Shown here in pieces: positions 1-5,156 of a DNA stretch of 5,177 nucleotides. The position numbers and the translations under genes were made by a program. How positions within the stretch are numbered: position 1 is the stretch's first letter; every line of letters starts with the position of its first letter. Source of the DNA: Hungatella sp. UBA5982 (GTDB lineage: Bacteria; Bacillota; Clostridia; Lachnospirales; Lachnospiraceae); the NCBI GenBank assembly GCA_002429965.1, contig DJBG01000026.1:1442-6618 (forward strand), given 5' to 3'. The notes beneath the pieces are model-generated. The model searched no databases, was not told where the DNA came from, and was given only the letters and a program-made list of their open reading frames with translations.

Positions 1-275
1 ATAAAGATGCCAATATTCCGGACCATCATAAGCGTTGTCATGGGAAAGTGCATGGCACGGCTTATTCCCATAAATATCAGAGTATCCAACCGTCCAAGCA
101 AGTCACCGGAACTGACATTGTAATTGCCTACACGCTGAATCTCCACGAGCAGTGTAATCATGGACAAACTGATGCTGGAAGCCATTCCGGCAAACAAAAA
201 GCTATACTGATTTTTGTGATCAAAAATCACGAGGAGTATTGAAAATAGTAACATTAATGCAATTGTCAACGCCAT
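1..275 (-). CDS. N-terminal fragment of an unidentified integral membrane protein (runs off the window)
   Basis: The frame is open from an ATG at 275 to the window edge, giving 91 complete codons. The start is well supported: AGGAGG (288-283) lies 7 nt upstream, and the gene begins only 30 bp after the upstream permease stop with no terminator between them, so it is probably the next gene of the operon. The protein starts MALTIALMLLFSILLVIF (residues 1-18, a clear membrane segment). After a short polar turn (DHKNQ) there is a second hydrophobic stretch at about residues 24-45. A more polar loop follows (about 46-62), then a partly hydrophobic region ending in the motif HFPMTTLMMVRNIGIF. There is no lipobox or cleavable signal peptide. 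The family is not recognised. A multi-TM N-terminus directly downstream of a sugar importer would fit a membrane sensor (for example a histidine kinase or GGDEF-type receptor), but no catalytic part lies inside the window, so this is a guess only. Confidence 0.75.
   Translation of the reverse strand, partial: MALTIALMLLFSILLVIFDHKNQYSFLFAGMASSISLSMITLLVEIQRVGNYNVSSGDLLGRLDTLIFMGISRAMHFPMTTLMMVRNIGIF
208..229. repeat. Perfect 9-bp hairpin inside the membrane-protein gene
   Basis: On the plus strand, TGATTTTTG (208-216) and CAAAAATCA (221-229) are exact reverse complements around a 4-nt spacer. The hairpin lies 46-67 nt inside the coding sequence of the partial membrane protein. No T-run follows on either strand, so it is not a standard terminator. 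It may be a chance product of AT-rich sequence, or an RNA structure affecting early translation. Confidence 0.5.
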
Positions 276-305
276 ATATACCCCTCCTGATCACACGAAA
301 TTTCA

Positions 306-1151
306 TTATCCTTTTACGGAACCAGCCGTAAGTCCGGATATAAAGTTTTTATTAAAGAGAAGGAACACGATAATCATTGGAATAATGGATATCGCGGTAC
401 CCGCAAGCATAACATTCCAGTTGGAGGCTGCCTCGCCTGTGCTTTTTAAATTAACAACACCTACAACTAGTGGCATACGTTTGGGACTTGCCATTGTAAA
501 TACTAAAGGCATCATATAATCATTCCAGGCATTTCGAAACTCCAGAATACCAACCGTAGCAATCAGTGGTTTTAACAGCGGAAACATGATGTGCCGGTAA
601 ATACCAAAGAAACTGCATCCATCTATTTTTGCGGCTTCATCCACTTCTTTTGGAATCGTTGCAATATAACCTCTGGCTATAAAAAGATTGCTGACATTTA
701 AGCCCAGCACTCTGATGATGATAACCCCCCATAAAGACTTGTTCATATGAAAGAATTTCGCAATCATTAATGTGGGGTAAAGCGTAAGGCTGCCAAGTGA
801 AACGAACATACTGGAAAGTACAAATGCAAAAATCATATCTTTTCCTCTGAATTTTCCACGTTCAAAAACATATCCTGCAATGGTACTGGTAATGATGGTT
901 CCCACAACGATGAAGAATGCCATATGAACACTGTTAAGTGTATATTGTTTAAAGTTTGCCAGCTGCCAGGCCTGAACATAATTATCAAAAATAAATTTTT
1001 CCGGGAAAATGGCACTTGGATTGGCAAGCAGCTCTTGATTACTTTTTACGGAGGCCATCAGTGTATAGAAAATAGGAAAAATCGCAACAACCAATGCAAC
1101 AATCAAGAACGCATATATAAAAATTTTTGACAATAGTCTTTTATTTTTCAT
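306..1151 (-). CDS. Carbohydrate ABC transporter permease, MalG/UgpE (CUT1) type
   Basis: This is one of the two membrane subunits of a binding-protein-dependent sugar importer. At 281 aa it has the usual length for the MalG-like partner. An N-terminal membrane segment (about residues 8-30) is followed by a short external segment (about 31-70) and further hydrophobic spans near 74-94, 105-130, 140-160, 192-215 and 243-267. The cytoplasmic coupling (EAA) loop is clear at about 167-196: PKEVDEAAKIDG, with E172-A173-A174, G178 and P191 in the expected spacing. The C-terminal FISGLTAGSVKG is a hallmark ending of this subfamily. The ATG at 1151 has AGGAGG (1166-1161) 9 nt upstream; that site overlaps the TAG stop of the preceding permease, and the gap is only 13 bp, suggesting coupled translation. 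The substrate cannot be read from the permease. Family assignment is near certain. Confidence 0.96.
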   Translation of the reverse strand: MKNKRLLSKIFIYAFLIVALVVAIFPIFYTLMASVKSNQELLANPSAIFPEKFIFDNYVQAWQLANFKQYTLNSVHMAFFIVVGTIITSTIAGYVFERGKFRGKDMIFAFVLSSMFVSLGSLTLYPTLMIAKFFHMNKSLWGVIIIRVLGLNVSNLFIARGYIATIPKEVDEAAKIDGCSFFGIYRHIMFPLLKPLIATVGILEFRNAWNDYMMPLVFTMASPKRMPLVVGVVNLKSTGEAASNWNVMLAGTAISIIPMIIVFLLFNKNFISGLTAGSVKG

Positions 1152-1164
1152 TGTCTTTCCCCTC

Positions 1165-2079
1165 CTATTCTGCGGTCATTTTGTTGCTTGATTTTAAGTA
1201 AATAAGCGTGATAATTCCCAAGAAAACTCCCGTGACTACCGCCATCGCTGACGCATAGCCGACCTCCACTCTCCGTCCGGAATAACCAAAGAAGTATTTA
1301 AAGACATAGGTCATAACTACCTCTGTTCTGCCTCCGGGCTGGCCATTGGTGGATGCCAAAACCAAATCATTTACTTTTAAGCTTCCAATAATAGCATTGA
1401 GCAGCACAATCCGGAAAATGGGACCAATCATAGGTATCGTAATACTGAAAAACGTGCGTGAGGCACTTGCTCCGTCCAGTTTTGCACATTCATACAGTTC
1501 CGCCGGAACGCTTTGGAGCGCCATCAAAAAGAAAATAATATTGATTCCCAGATAACACCATATGGATGCCATACCTAACACTGCCATAGCTGACCACTTG
1601 GAACCAAACCAATCAATAGGAGCAGCAATCAACCCGATATCCGTCAGCATCGTATTGATTACTCCTCGATATGCGGAAAACATCAGGGAAAAAATCAAAC
1701 CAATGATTGCGGTACTAATTATAGTAGGTAAAAAAAGCATTACTCTGAAAAATCCGGATCCCTTTAGTCCTTTGTTTAACAGTACTGCAAAAAGTAGTGC
1801 CAGAGGAATTTCGATGATTAGTTTTCCCGCTGAAAGAACGACAGTGTTAAGCAGGGATTCCCAATATGCCGGGTCTCTCATAAAAATACGTACAAAATTA
1901 TCCAATCCAATAAAAGTTAAATTATTATAACCATCATAATTGTACACACAATATCTTATAATGTACAGTATTGGCAGATAAGTAAAAACAATAAATCCTA
2001 CGAGCATTGGCGATATCATCATAACCGCTTGTGCGGTATCTGACTTAAAAAAAATTTTCTTTTTTTTAGGTTGAACCAT
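1165..2079 (-). CDS. Carbohydrate ABC transporter permease, MalF/UgpA (CUT1) type
   Basis: This is the second membrane subunit of the importer, expected to pair with the MalG-like permease encoded just downstream. At 304 aa it has the normal size for the UgpA/LacF-like branch, which lacks the long periplasmic loop of enteric MalF. A lysine-rich cytoplasmic N-terminus (PKKKK) precedes a first membrane span at about residues 17-45. The segment IGLDNFVRIFMRDPAYWESLLNTV (about 57-80) is typical of the family, and spans follow near 78-100, 112-133, 163-188, 222-240 and 273-295. The EAA loop is at about 192-220: PAELYECAKLDGAS, with E197, A199, D202, G203 and P216 at the conserved spacing; Cys198 replaces the first Ala. 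The ATG at 2079 is preceded by a very strong ribosome-binding site. The gene follows a 105-bp gap containing a stem-loop, the only large gap in the operon. An odd A8/T8 homopolymer tract covers codons 5-11. Confidence 0.96.
   Translation of the reverse strand: MVQPKKKKIFFKSDTAQAVMMISPMLVGFIVFTYLPILYIIRYCVYNYDGYNNLTFIGLDNFVRIFMRDPAYWESLLNTVVLSAGKLIIEIPLALLFAVLLNKGLKGSGFFRVMLFLPTIISTAIIGLIFSLMFSAYRGVINTMLTDIGLIAAPIDWFGSKWSAMAVLGMASIWCYLGINIIFFLMALQSVPAELYECAKLDGASASRTFFSITIPMIGPIFRIVLLNAIIGSLKVNDLVLASTNGQPGGRTEVVMTYVFKYFFGYSGRRVEVGYASAMAVVTGVFLGIITLIYLKSSNKMTAE
2047..2067 (-). repeat. A8-G-A4-T8 homopolymer tract at the start of the MalF-like permease gene
   Basis: Read on the minus strand, eight A, one G, four A and eight T lie in a row, encoding K5-K6-K7-K8-I-F-F. 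The A8 and T8 runs are complementary and could form an A-U stem around a GAAAA loop. Codons 5-7 read AAA AAA AAG, which contains the slippery heptamer A AAA AAG in the reading frame. The tract is seen directly; any role in slippage or folding is inference. Confidence 0.6.
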
Positions 2080-2081
2080 AC

Positions 2082-2090
2082 GATCACCTC
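2082..2090 (-). promoter_or_regulatory. Extended Shine-Dalgarno site of the MalF-like permease gene
   Basis: The minus strand reads GAGGTGATC, a nine-base match to the sequence complementary to the 3' end of bacterial 16S rRNA (AAGGAGGTGATC), followed by GT and the ATG at 2079. It fixes the start codon. It is among the strongest ribosome-binding sites in the window and may help translation re-initiate independently after the long gap and stem-loop upstream. Confidence 0.85.
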
Positions 2091-2109
2091 TCTATACACA
2101 AAGTAAGGG

Positions 2110-2164
2110 AAACCCCCTATAAACCCGCATCTATAAGTAGTAAGGCAGCGTTTGTAGGGGGATT
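2110..2164 (-). terminator. Stem-loop between oxidoreductase and permease genes, possible attenuator or partial terminator
   Basis: In the transcript, CCCCCTACAAA (2161-2151) can pair with TTTATAGGGGG (2123-2113): 11 base pairs including five G-C and one G-U wobble, with a 27-nt loop. With one mismatched or bulged base, a further A-T pair or more can extend the stem outward (2163-2164 with 2111-2110). The downstream side reads TTTCCCTTACTTT, a weak and interrupted T-tract, so this is not a strong intrinsic terminator. The hairpin ends about 20 nt before the ribosome-binding site of the MalF-like permease gene. Partial termination, protection of the upstream mRNA, or an mRNA processing site would all give different levels of binding protein plus enzyme versus permeases. 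The pairing is seen; the role is inferred. Confidence 0.5.
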
Positions 2165-2184
2165 TAAGTATAAATAACATTCAA

Positions 2185-3537
2185 TTATGGTAGTATAACG
2201 CCTTGCGTGCGTAGTACATTTTGTAATTCTGCTATATTTACGTCAACTGGTGCAACACCAGATTTTAGGGCTATACCTGCTGCTGCTCCTGCTGCCTCAC
2301 CTGTCTGCATACAAGCAGTTATGGCACGGATACCACTTTGTGCCACATGGTCACAGCTGATACTGCGTCCACTCAGCAAAAGATTATCAATCTTTTCTGG
2401 TACAAGGCTAAAGTACGGAATTTGGAATGACCGGTTTCCTTCAATAGGTTCATAGATATGTCCCTTATAGCCTTTGCCCTCCACACTTCCGTCGCCATCC
2501 ATTTCTGCATCCGGAGCCAGCATATCATAAAAACGCGGATATACTGCAATCACATCGTCAAACCAGCGGTCCGTCTCCATATCCTCTATGGTCAATTTAT
2601 ACCGTCCCACAAAGCGCCTGCTGTCACGGAAACAAATTTCTGTGGCAATGGAAGAAAGCTCCACGTGCTCCATCCCAACGAAATTTTTGCTCATATATTC
2701 TACCATTTCCAAAATATATTGCCGGCATTCTTCTTCTCCGCGTGATAAGTCTGCGATATCGGTGGGGTCGATGCCATAAGCACAAGGATAGTTTACATAG
2801 CTGATCTGGCCTCCTGCAGTCATTCTTCCAAACGGAAGATCCTGACGTTTACAGGTAAGTCCTGTTTTTCCTGCACGGTAATCCTGTTTGTATTTCCTGC
2901 CGATCTCCGCTAACTTGTCTTCGCCGTTTTCCATAAGTAAAGCCGCATTCACTCCAGCCACACGGAAACTTAGTGTTCCGGGCTGGCACAAATGATCCGT
3001 GTCTCTGCCCTGTTCAAAAGGAACTCCGGCGGAATAAGCAACATCTCCGTCACCGGTTGAGTCGATTACAATACCGGCTTTGACAGCCACCGGCCCCTGC
3101 TTTGTCTGGATAATCACCGCTTCAATCCGATTATTTTTTAATACAACATCATTCACAAATGAATGAAATAATATTTCAACACCAGCACTATGTACAAAAG
3201 TATCCAGATAAATTTTTAAGTTTTCACTGTTAAACCGGTGGGGAGCATTGGGTCTGATATCCTGGGAACGCCCAAACTTCTCCCTACATCCTGCTTCCAT
3301 CCTGGAATACACGCCACAGCTATGAAAAGGAGTATTCTTCATAAAGTAATTACAGGTCTCTACATAACTTGCTGTGATATTGCCACCTAGAAATCCGTTT
3401 TTCTCTAAAAGTAATACCTTAAGTCCTGCCTGTCCGGCTGAAACAGCAGCTCCAATACCTGCAGGCCCGCCTCCAACAACCAACACGTCTGCTTCTCTGA
3501 TTATATCAGCGCTCTTAGCAGCAATATCTATTTTCAC
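2185..3537 (-). CDS. FAD-dependent oxidoreductase, FAD_oxidored (PF12831-like) family
   Basis: This is a soluble flavoprotein of 450 aa with no signal peptide, so it is probably cytosolic. The N-terminal Rossmann fold is clear: VLVVGGGPAGIGAA (residues 18-31) holds the GxGxxG dinucleotide motif, and LLLEK (42-46) supplies the acidic residue E45 that normally binds the FAD ribose. GFLGGN (48-53) follows, as in this family. A second FAD-contact motif, IDSTGDGDVAYSAG (158-171), the RDSRRFVGRYKLT segment (304-316) and the C-terminal NLLLSGRSIS (385-394) plus SGIRAITACMQTGEAAGAAAG (401-421) match the usual family layout. The GTG start at 3537 is supported by GGAGG (3549-3545) 7 nt upstream and by the family N-terminus. 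The stop of the binding-protein gene is 24 bp away, so the two are cotranscribed. Members of this broad family act on varied and often unknown substrates. Context suggests oxidation of the imported sugar, glycoside or aglycone, but the reaction is not determined. Confidence 0.93.
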   Translation of the reverse strand: MKIDIAAKSADIIREADVLVVGGGPAGIGAAVSAGQAGLKVLLLEKNGFLGGNITASYVETCNYFMKNTPFHSCGVYSRMEAGCREKFGRSQDIRPNAPHRFNSENLKIYLDTFVHSAGVEILFHSFVNDVVLKNNRIEAVIIQTKQGPVAVKAGIVIDSTGDGDVAYSAGVPFEQGRDTDHLCQPGTLSFRVAGVNAALLMENGEDKLAEIGRKYKQDYRAGKTGLTCKRQDLPFGRMTAGGQISYVNYPCAYGIDPTDIADLSRGEEECRQYILEMVEYMSKNFVGMEHVELSSIATEICFRDSRRFVGRYKLTIEDMETDRWFDDVIAVYPRFYDMLAPDAEMDGDGSVEGKGYKGHIYEPIEGNRSFQIPYFSLVPEKIDNLLLSGRSISCDHVAQSGIRAITACMQTGEAAGAAAGIALKSGVAPVDVNIAELQNVLRTQGVILP

Positions 3538-3544
3538 AATCCTA

Positions 3545-3549
3545 CCTCC
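3545..3549 (-). promoter_or_regulatory. Ribosome-binding site supporting a GTG start for the oxidoreductase
   Basis: GGAGG on the minus strand lies 7 nt before the GTG at 3537-3535. No ATG in this frame lies nearby that would keep the conserved Rossmann N-terminus, so the GTG is the likely start. Confidence 0.8.
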
Positions 3550-3561
3550 AAATTGAAATGA

Positions 3562-4965
3562 TTACCTCTTGATATCTCTGTCTGCCGGTGTGCGGAATGT
3601 TTCCAGTACTGCAGGATCTACCTGTGACGCAAGTGCATCATTGTATCTCTTCTCAACATCCGTAATCACGGCTACCGGGTCTGCATTGGTATCTGACAGC
3701 AGGGAAAGGAACGCGTCACGGTAAGCAGTACCTTCAACGGTAATAAAAGTATCTGGCATAGGAAGCATTAAAACTTTATCAGGAACATTTGCAAACTCTT
3801 TAAAGCCTTTTCTCTCTGGTTCTTTTGTAGCAAGCGCAATGGCTTCTGAACGGAATGGAATGTAAAGTGACGCTTCATACATTTGTGCTGCACATTCATC
3901 AGAATAGAAGAATTTCAAAACTTCAAGCACTTTTTCCGGATGTTTCAAAGCAGCTTTCCCAACACCTAACAAAGAGGTAGCATCAGAAAATTCTTTATAA
4001 GGTGAACCACTGTCTTCAAAAGCCGGTACATCAACAACTTCCCAATTACATTTTGCCGGGAACTGATCATTATAAACACCAACATCAAAGCTGACACCAG
4101 GAATCATACCGATACGGCCTTCTGCAAACTGTGCTCTCATCTGGTCTGCGTCTAGTCCTGCTGATCCCGGTAAAACACTTCCGTCTTTTACCATTCCGAT
4201 AATCGGTTCTATCTGAGGAAGCAATGCTAAGAAGTCAAATTTAAGAGTATCATTATCAAATCCGATATGGCCTACATTCTGGCCTGCCGGACGAATAATA
4301 TAAGAGGTTGCAATCCAGTTGGATTTGAGGCCTAAAACATAACCAAACTCTTCACCACCACCGTTCTCAGTGATGATTTTTGCATATTCGCGAACTTCAT
4401 TCCAGGTTTTCGGTGCATCCTTGATACCATTTTTGTCAAACAAGTCACGATTAATAATGAATTTGGTAGTCGTTAAGTTGTAAGGAAGTGTATAAACCTT
4501 GTCGTTAAAAATGTGCTGGTTTACTGCAAGTACCCCATCATAGCGGGCCAGGAAATCTTCGCTGCCTGGCAAATCACTGATTGGGACTAAAAAACCGGAA
4601 TCCACAAATTCTTTCAAAAACGTACCGTTTGGTCTGAAAAGATCCGGAGCCTCATCTGCTTGTGCAGCTACCTTTATGGTGTCTTCCCAGTTTGCTCCAT
4701 AAACTGTATACTCAATTGTAATACCCTTTTCCTTGCCAATAGTGTTATTGAATTCAGCAATCTGTTCCATACGAAGCTCTTTTTCATGTGCATTGTCTGA
4801 CCATACACGAATGACCTCGTTCTGGGCAGCGGCAGAAGCATCTGCCTGTGCTGCACCAGATGCATCTGGTGTGTTAGTCTTCGCTTTGCTTCCGCAGCCG
4901 GACAAAAGTGATACACTTAATGCTGCTGCCATCATTGCGCTGATCCATTTCTTACATTTCATCAT
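3562..4965 (-). CDS. Lipoprotein extracellular solute-binding protein of a CUT1 sugar ABC importer (family 1)
   Basis: This is the extracytoplasmic capture subunit of the importer, 467 aa from the chosen start. The N-terminus MMKCKKWISAMMAAALSVSL ends in the lipobox LLSGC, so Cys24 should be lipidated and anchor the protein to the membrane. An Ala/Ser/Asp-rich flexible linker follows (about residues 25-50). The binding fold begins at EVIRVWSDN (about 50) and includes APDLF (106-110) and YTLPYNLTTTKFIINRDLFDKNGI (158-181) with PKTWNEV (185-191), all characteristic of MalE/UgpB-like family 1 proteins. The ATG at 4965 is chosen because GAGGGGG (4978-4972) sits 6 nt upstream and the signal peptide begins there. 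An in-frame TTG at 4986 would put this ribosome-binding site inside the gene and adds a non-signal-like MRLRGIK. The adjacent ATG at 4962 is also possible. The ligand is unknown, most likely an oligosaccharide or glycoside. This is the first gene after the promoter. Confidence 0.95.
   Translation of the reverse strand: MMKCKKWISAMMAAALSVSLLSGCGSKAKTNTPDASGAAQADASAAAQNEVIRVWSDNAHEKELRMEQIAEFNNTIGKEKGITIEYTVYGANWEDTIKVAAQADEAPDLFRPNGTFLKEFVDSGFLVPISDLPGSEDFLARYDGVLAVNQHIFNDKVYTLPYNLTTTKFIINRDLFDKNGIKDAPKTWNEVREYAKIITENGGGEEFGYVLGLKSNWIATSYIIRPAGQNVGHIGFDNDTLKFDFLALLPQIEPIIGMVKDGSVLPGSAGLDADQMRAQFAEGRIGMIPGVSFDVGVYNDQFPAKCNWEVVDVPAFEDSGSPYKEFSDATSLLGVGKAALKHPEKVLEVLKFFYSDECAAQMYEASLYIPFRSEAIALATKEPERKGFKEFANVPDKVLMLPMPDTFITVEGTAYRDAFLSLLSDTNADPVAVITDVEKRYNDALASQVDPAVLETFRTPADRDIKR
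4854..4871. repeat. 18-bp perfect palindrome in the linker coding sequence of the binding protein
   Basis: CACCAGATGCATCTGGTG reads identically on both strands over all 18 bases. It encodes residues 32-37 (TPDASG) of the lipoprotein linker and starts about 94 nt downstream of the ATG. The linker is weakly constrained at protein level, so the DNA could serve as an operator for a dimeric regulator acting by roadblock. It could also form a 7-bp RNA stem with a UGCA loop. The palindrome is certain; function is not shown. Confidence 0.5.
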
Positions 4966-4971
4966 TTTAAT

Positions 4972-4978
4972 CCCCCTC
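4972..4978 (-). promoter_or_regulatory. Ribosome-binding site that sets the binding-protein start
   Basis: GAGGGGG on the minus strand is separated by 6 nt (ATTAAA) from the ATG at 4965. It decides between that ATG and an upstream in-frame TTG at 4986, favouring the ATG. Confidence 0.8.
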
Positions 4979-4982
4979 AATC

Positions 4983-5057
4983 TCAACCTTGAAAATCATT
5001 TGTTTTTTGTTGTTATATTCAGATTATATTGGTCATTTTTGAAATGCACAAGGTTGA
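4983..5057. repeat. Spaced inverted repeat flanking the promoter (9-bp arms)
   Basis: TCAACCTTG (4983-4991) and CAAGGTTGA (5049-5057) on the plus strand are perfect reverse complements, about 66 bp apart centre to centre. One arm overlaps the upstream edge of the -35 box and the other lies in the untranslated leader just before the ribosome-binding site. Only one arm is expected to be transcribed from the predicted start, so an RNA hairpin is unlikely. Paired operator half-sites bridged by DNA looping would be a possible role, but this is inference. Confidence 0.4.
5023..5051 (-). promoter_or_regulatory. Predicted sigma-A-type promoter of the operon
   Basis: On the minus strand a perfect -10 box TATAAT (5028-5023) lies exactly 17 bp downstream of TTGTGC (5051-5046), a weak -35 matching TTGACA at three of six positions. 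Transcription would begin near 5016, giving a leader of about 50 nt, AT-rich and without an obvious riboswitch-like fold. A weak -35 with a perfect -10 often goes with activator-dependent promoters. Confidence 0.65.
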
Positions 5058-5058
5058 A

Positions 5059-5090
5059 ATTTTATACACCCAGATAAAAAGGTATAAAAT
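5059..5090. repeat. 9-bp perfect inverted repeat just upstream of the promoter, possible operator
   Basis: ATTTTATAC (5059-5067) and GTATAAAAT (5082-5090) are exact reverse complements separated by 14 bp, ending 8 bp upstream of the -35 box. The centre-to-centre distance of 23 bp, slightly over two helical turns, would place both half-sites on the same DNA face. This fits an activator or repressor dimer. The arms are AT-rich, so chance cannot be excluded. Confidence 0.4.
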
Positions 5091-5112
5091 GAATGACTGT
5101 TTTATGCATTGA

Positions 5113-5127
5113 GTAGTGCGCTTTCAT
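5113..5127 (-). promoter_or_regulatory. cre-like element (possible CcpA site)
   Basis: The minus strand reads ATGAAAGCGCACTAC, which agrees with the loose catabolite-responsive-element pattern WTGNAANCGNWNNCW at 13 of 15 positions; the last two fail. The left half TGAAAGCG is the usual well-conserved half. It lies about 60 bp upstream of the -35 box, a position more often linked with CcpA activation than with direct repression. The match is read by eye and the site is a candidate only. Confidence 0.3.
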
Positions 5128-5133
5128 GGTAAT

Positions 5134-5156
5134 CTCACCAGGGCGTTTGCTCACCA
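5134..5156. repeat. Short direct repeat CTCACCA x2 upstream of the promoter region
   Basis: CTCACCA occurs at 5134-5140 and again at 5150-5156 on the plus strand, 16 bp apart start to start. ATGGT (5126-5130) and ACCAT (5153-5157) flank the pair as a short inverted repeat. The motifs are short and may be chance, but they cluster with the other repeats upstream of the operon. The stretch 5062-5177 otherwise holds no gene that can be supported. Confidence 0.25.

Noticed and set aside
48..242. Plus-strand open frame of 64 codons at the left edge
   Set aside because: It is antisense to the N-terminal membrane-protein fragment, which has a strong ribosome-binding site and operon spacing; the plus-strand frame has neither.
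1562..1930. Plus-strand open frame of about 122 codons antisense to the MalF-like permease gene
   Set aside because: It lies wholly opposite a well-recognised permease gene, has no convincing ribosome-binding site, and its translation resembles no known family. It is a shadow of the real gene.
2458..2745. Plus-strand open frame of 95 codons inside the oxidoreductase gene
   Set aside because: It is opposite the conserved flavoprotein coding sequence, with no start-site signals and no recognisable protein features.
4547..4570. GCCAGG/CCTGGC 6-bp inverted repeat inside the binding-protein gene
   Set aside because: The arms are short, the loop is 12 nt, and it lies in a conserved coding region with no T-tract, so it is expected by chance.
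4966..4986. Extended TTG start for the binding protein at 4986
   Set aside because: The strong GAGGGGG ribosome-binding site would fall inside the coding region, and the added residues do not suit a lipoprotein signal peptide. ATG at 4965 is preferred.
4967..4999. Ten-codon upstream frame (MIFKVEIEGD) in the leader, ending one base before the binding-protein ATG
   Set aside because: The tight spacing is suggestive of a leader peptide, but the sequence before its ATG is only A-rich with no Shine-Dalgarno site, and the peptide shows no regulatory codon run. Chance is more likely.
4733..5077. Plus-strand open frame of about 114 codons over the binding-protein start and promoter
   Set aside because: It runs antisense to the signal-peptide and linker coding sequence and through the predicted promoter. 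The apparent hydrophobic content mirrors the complementary lipoprotein sequence.
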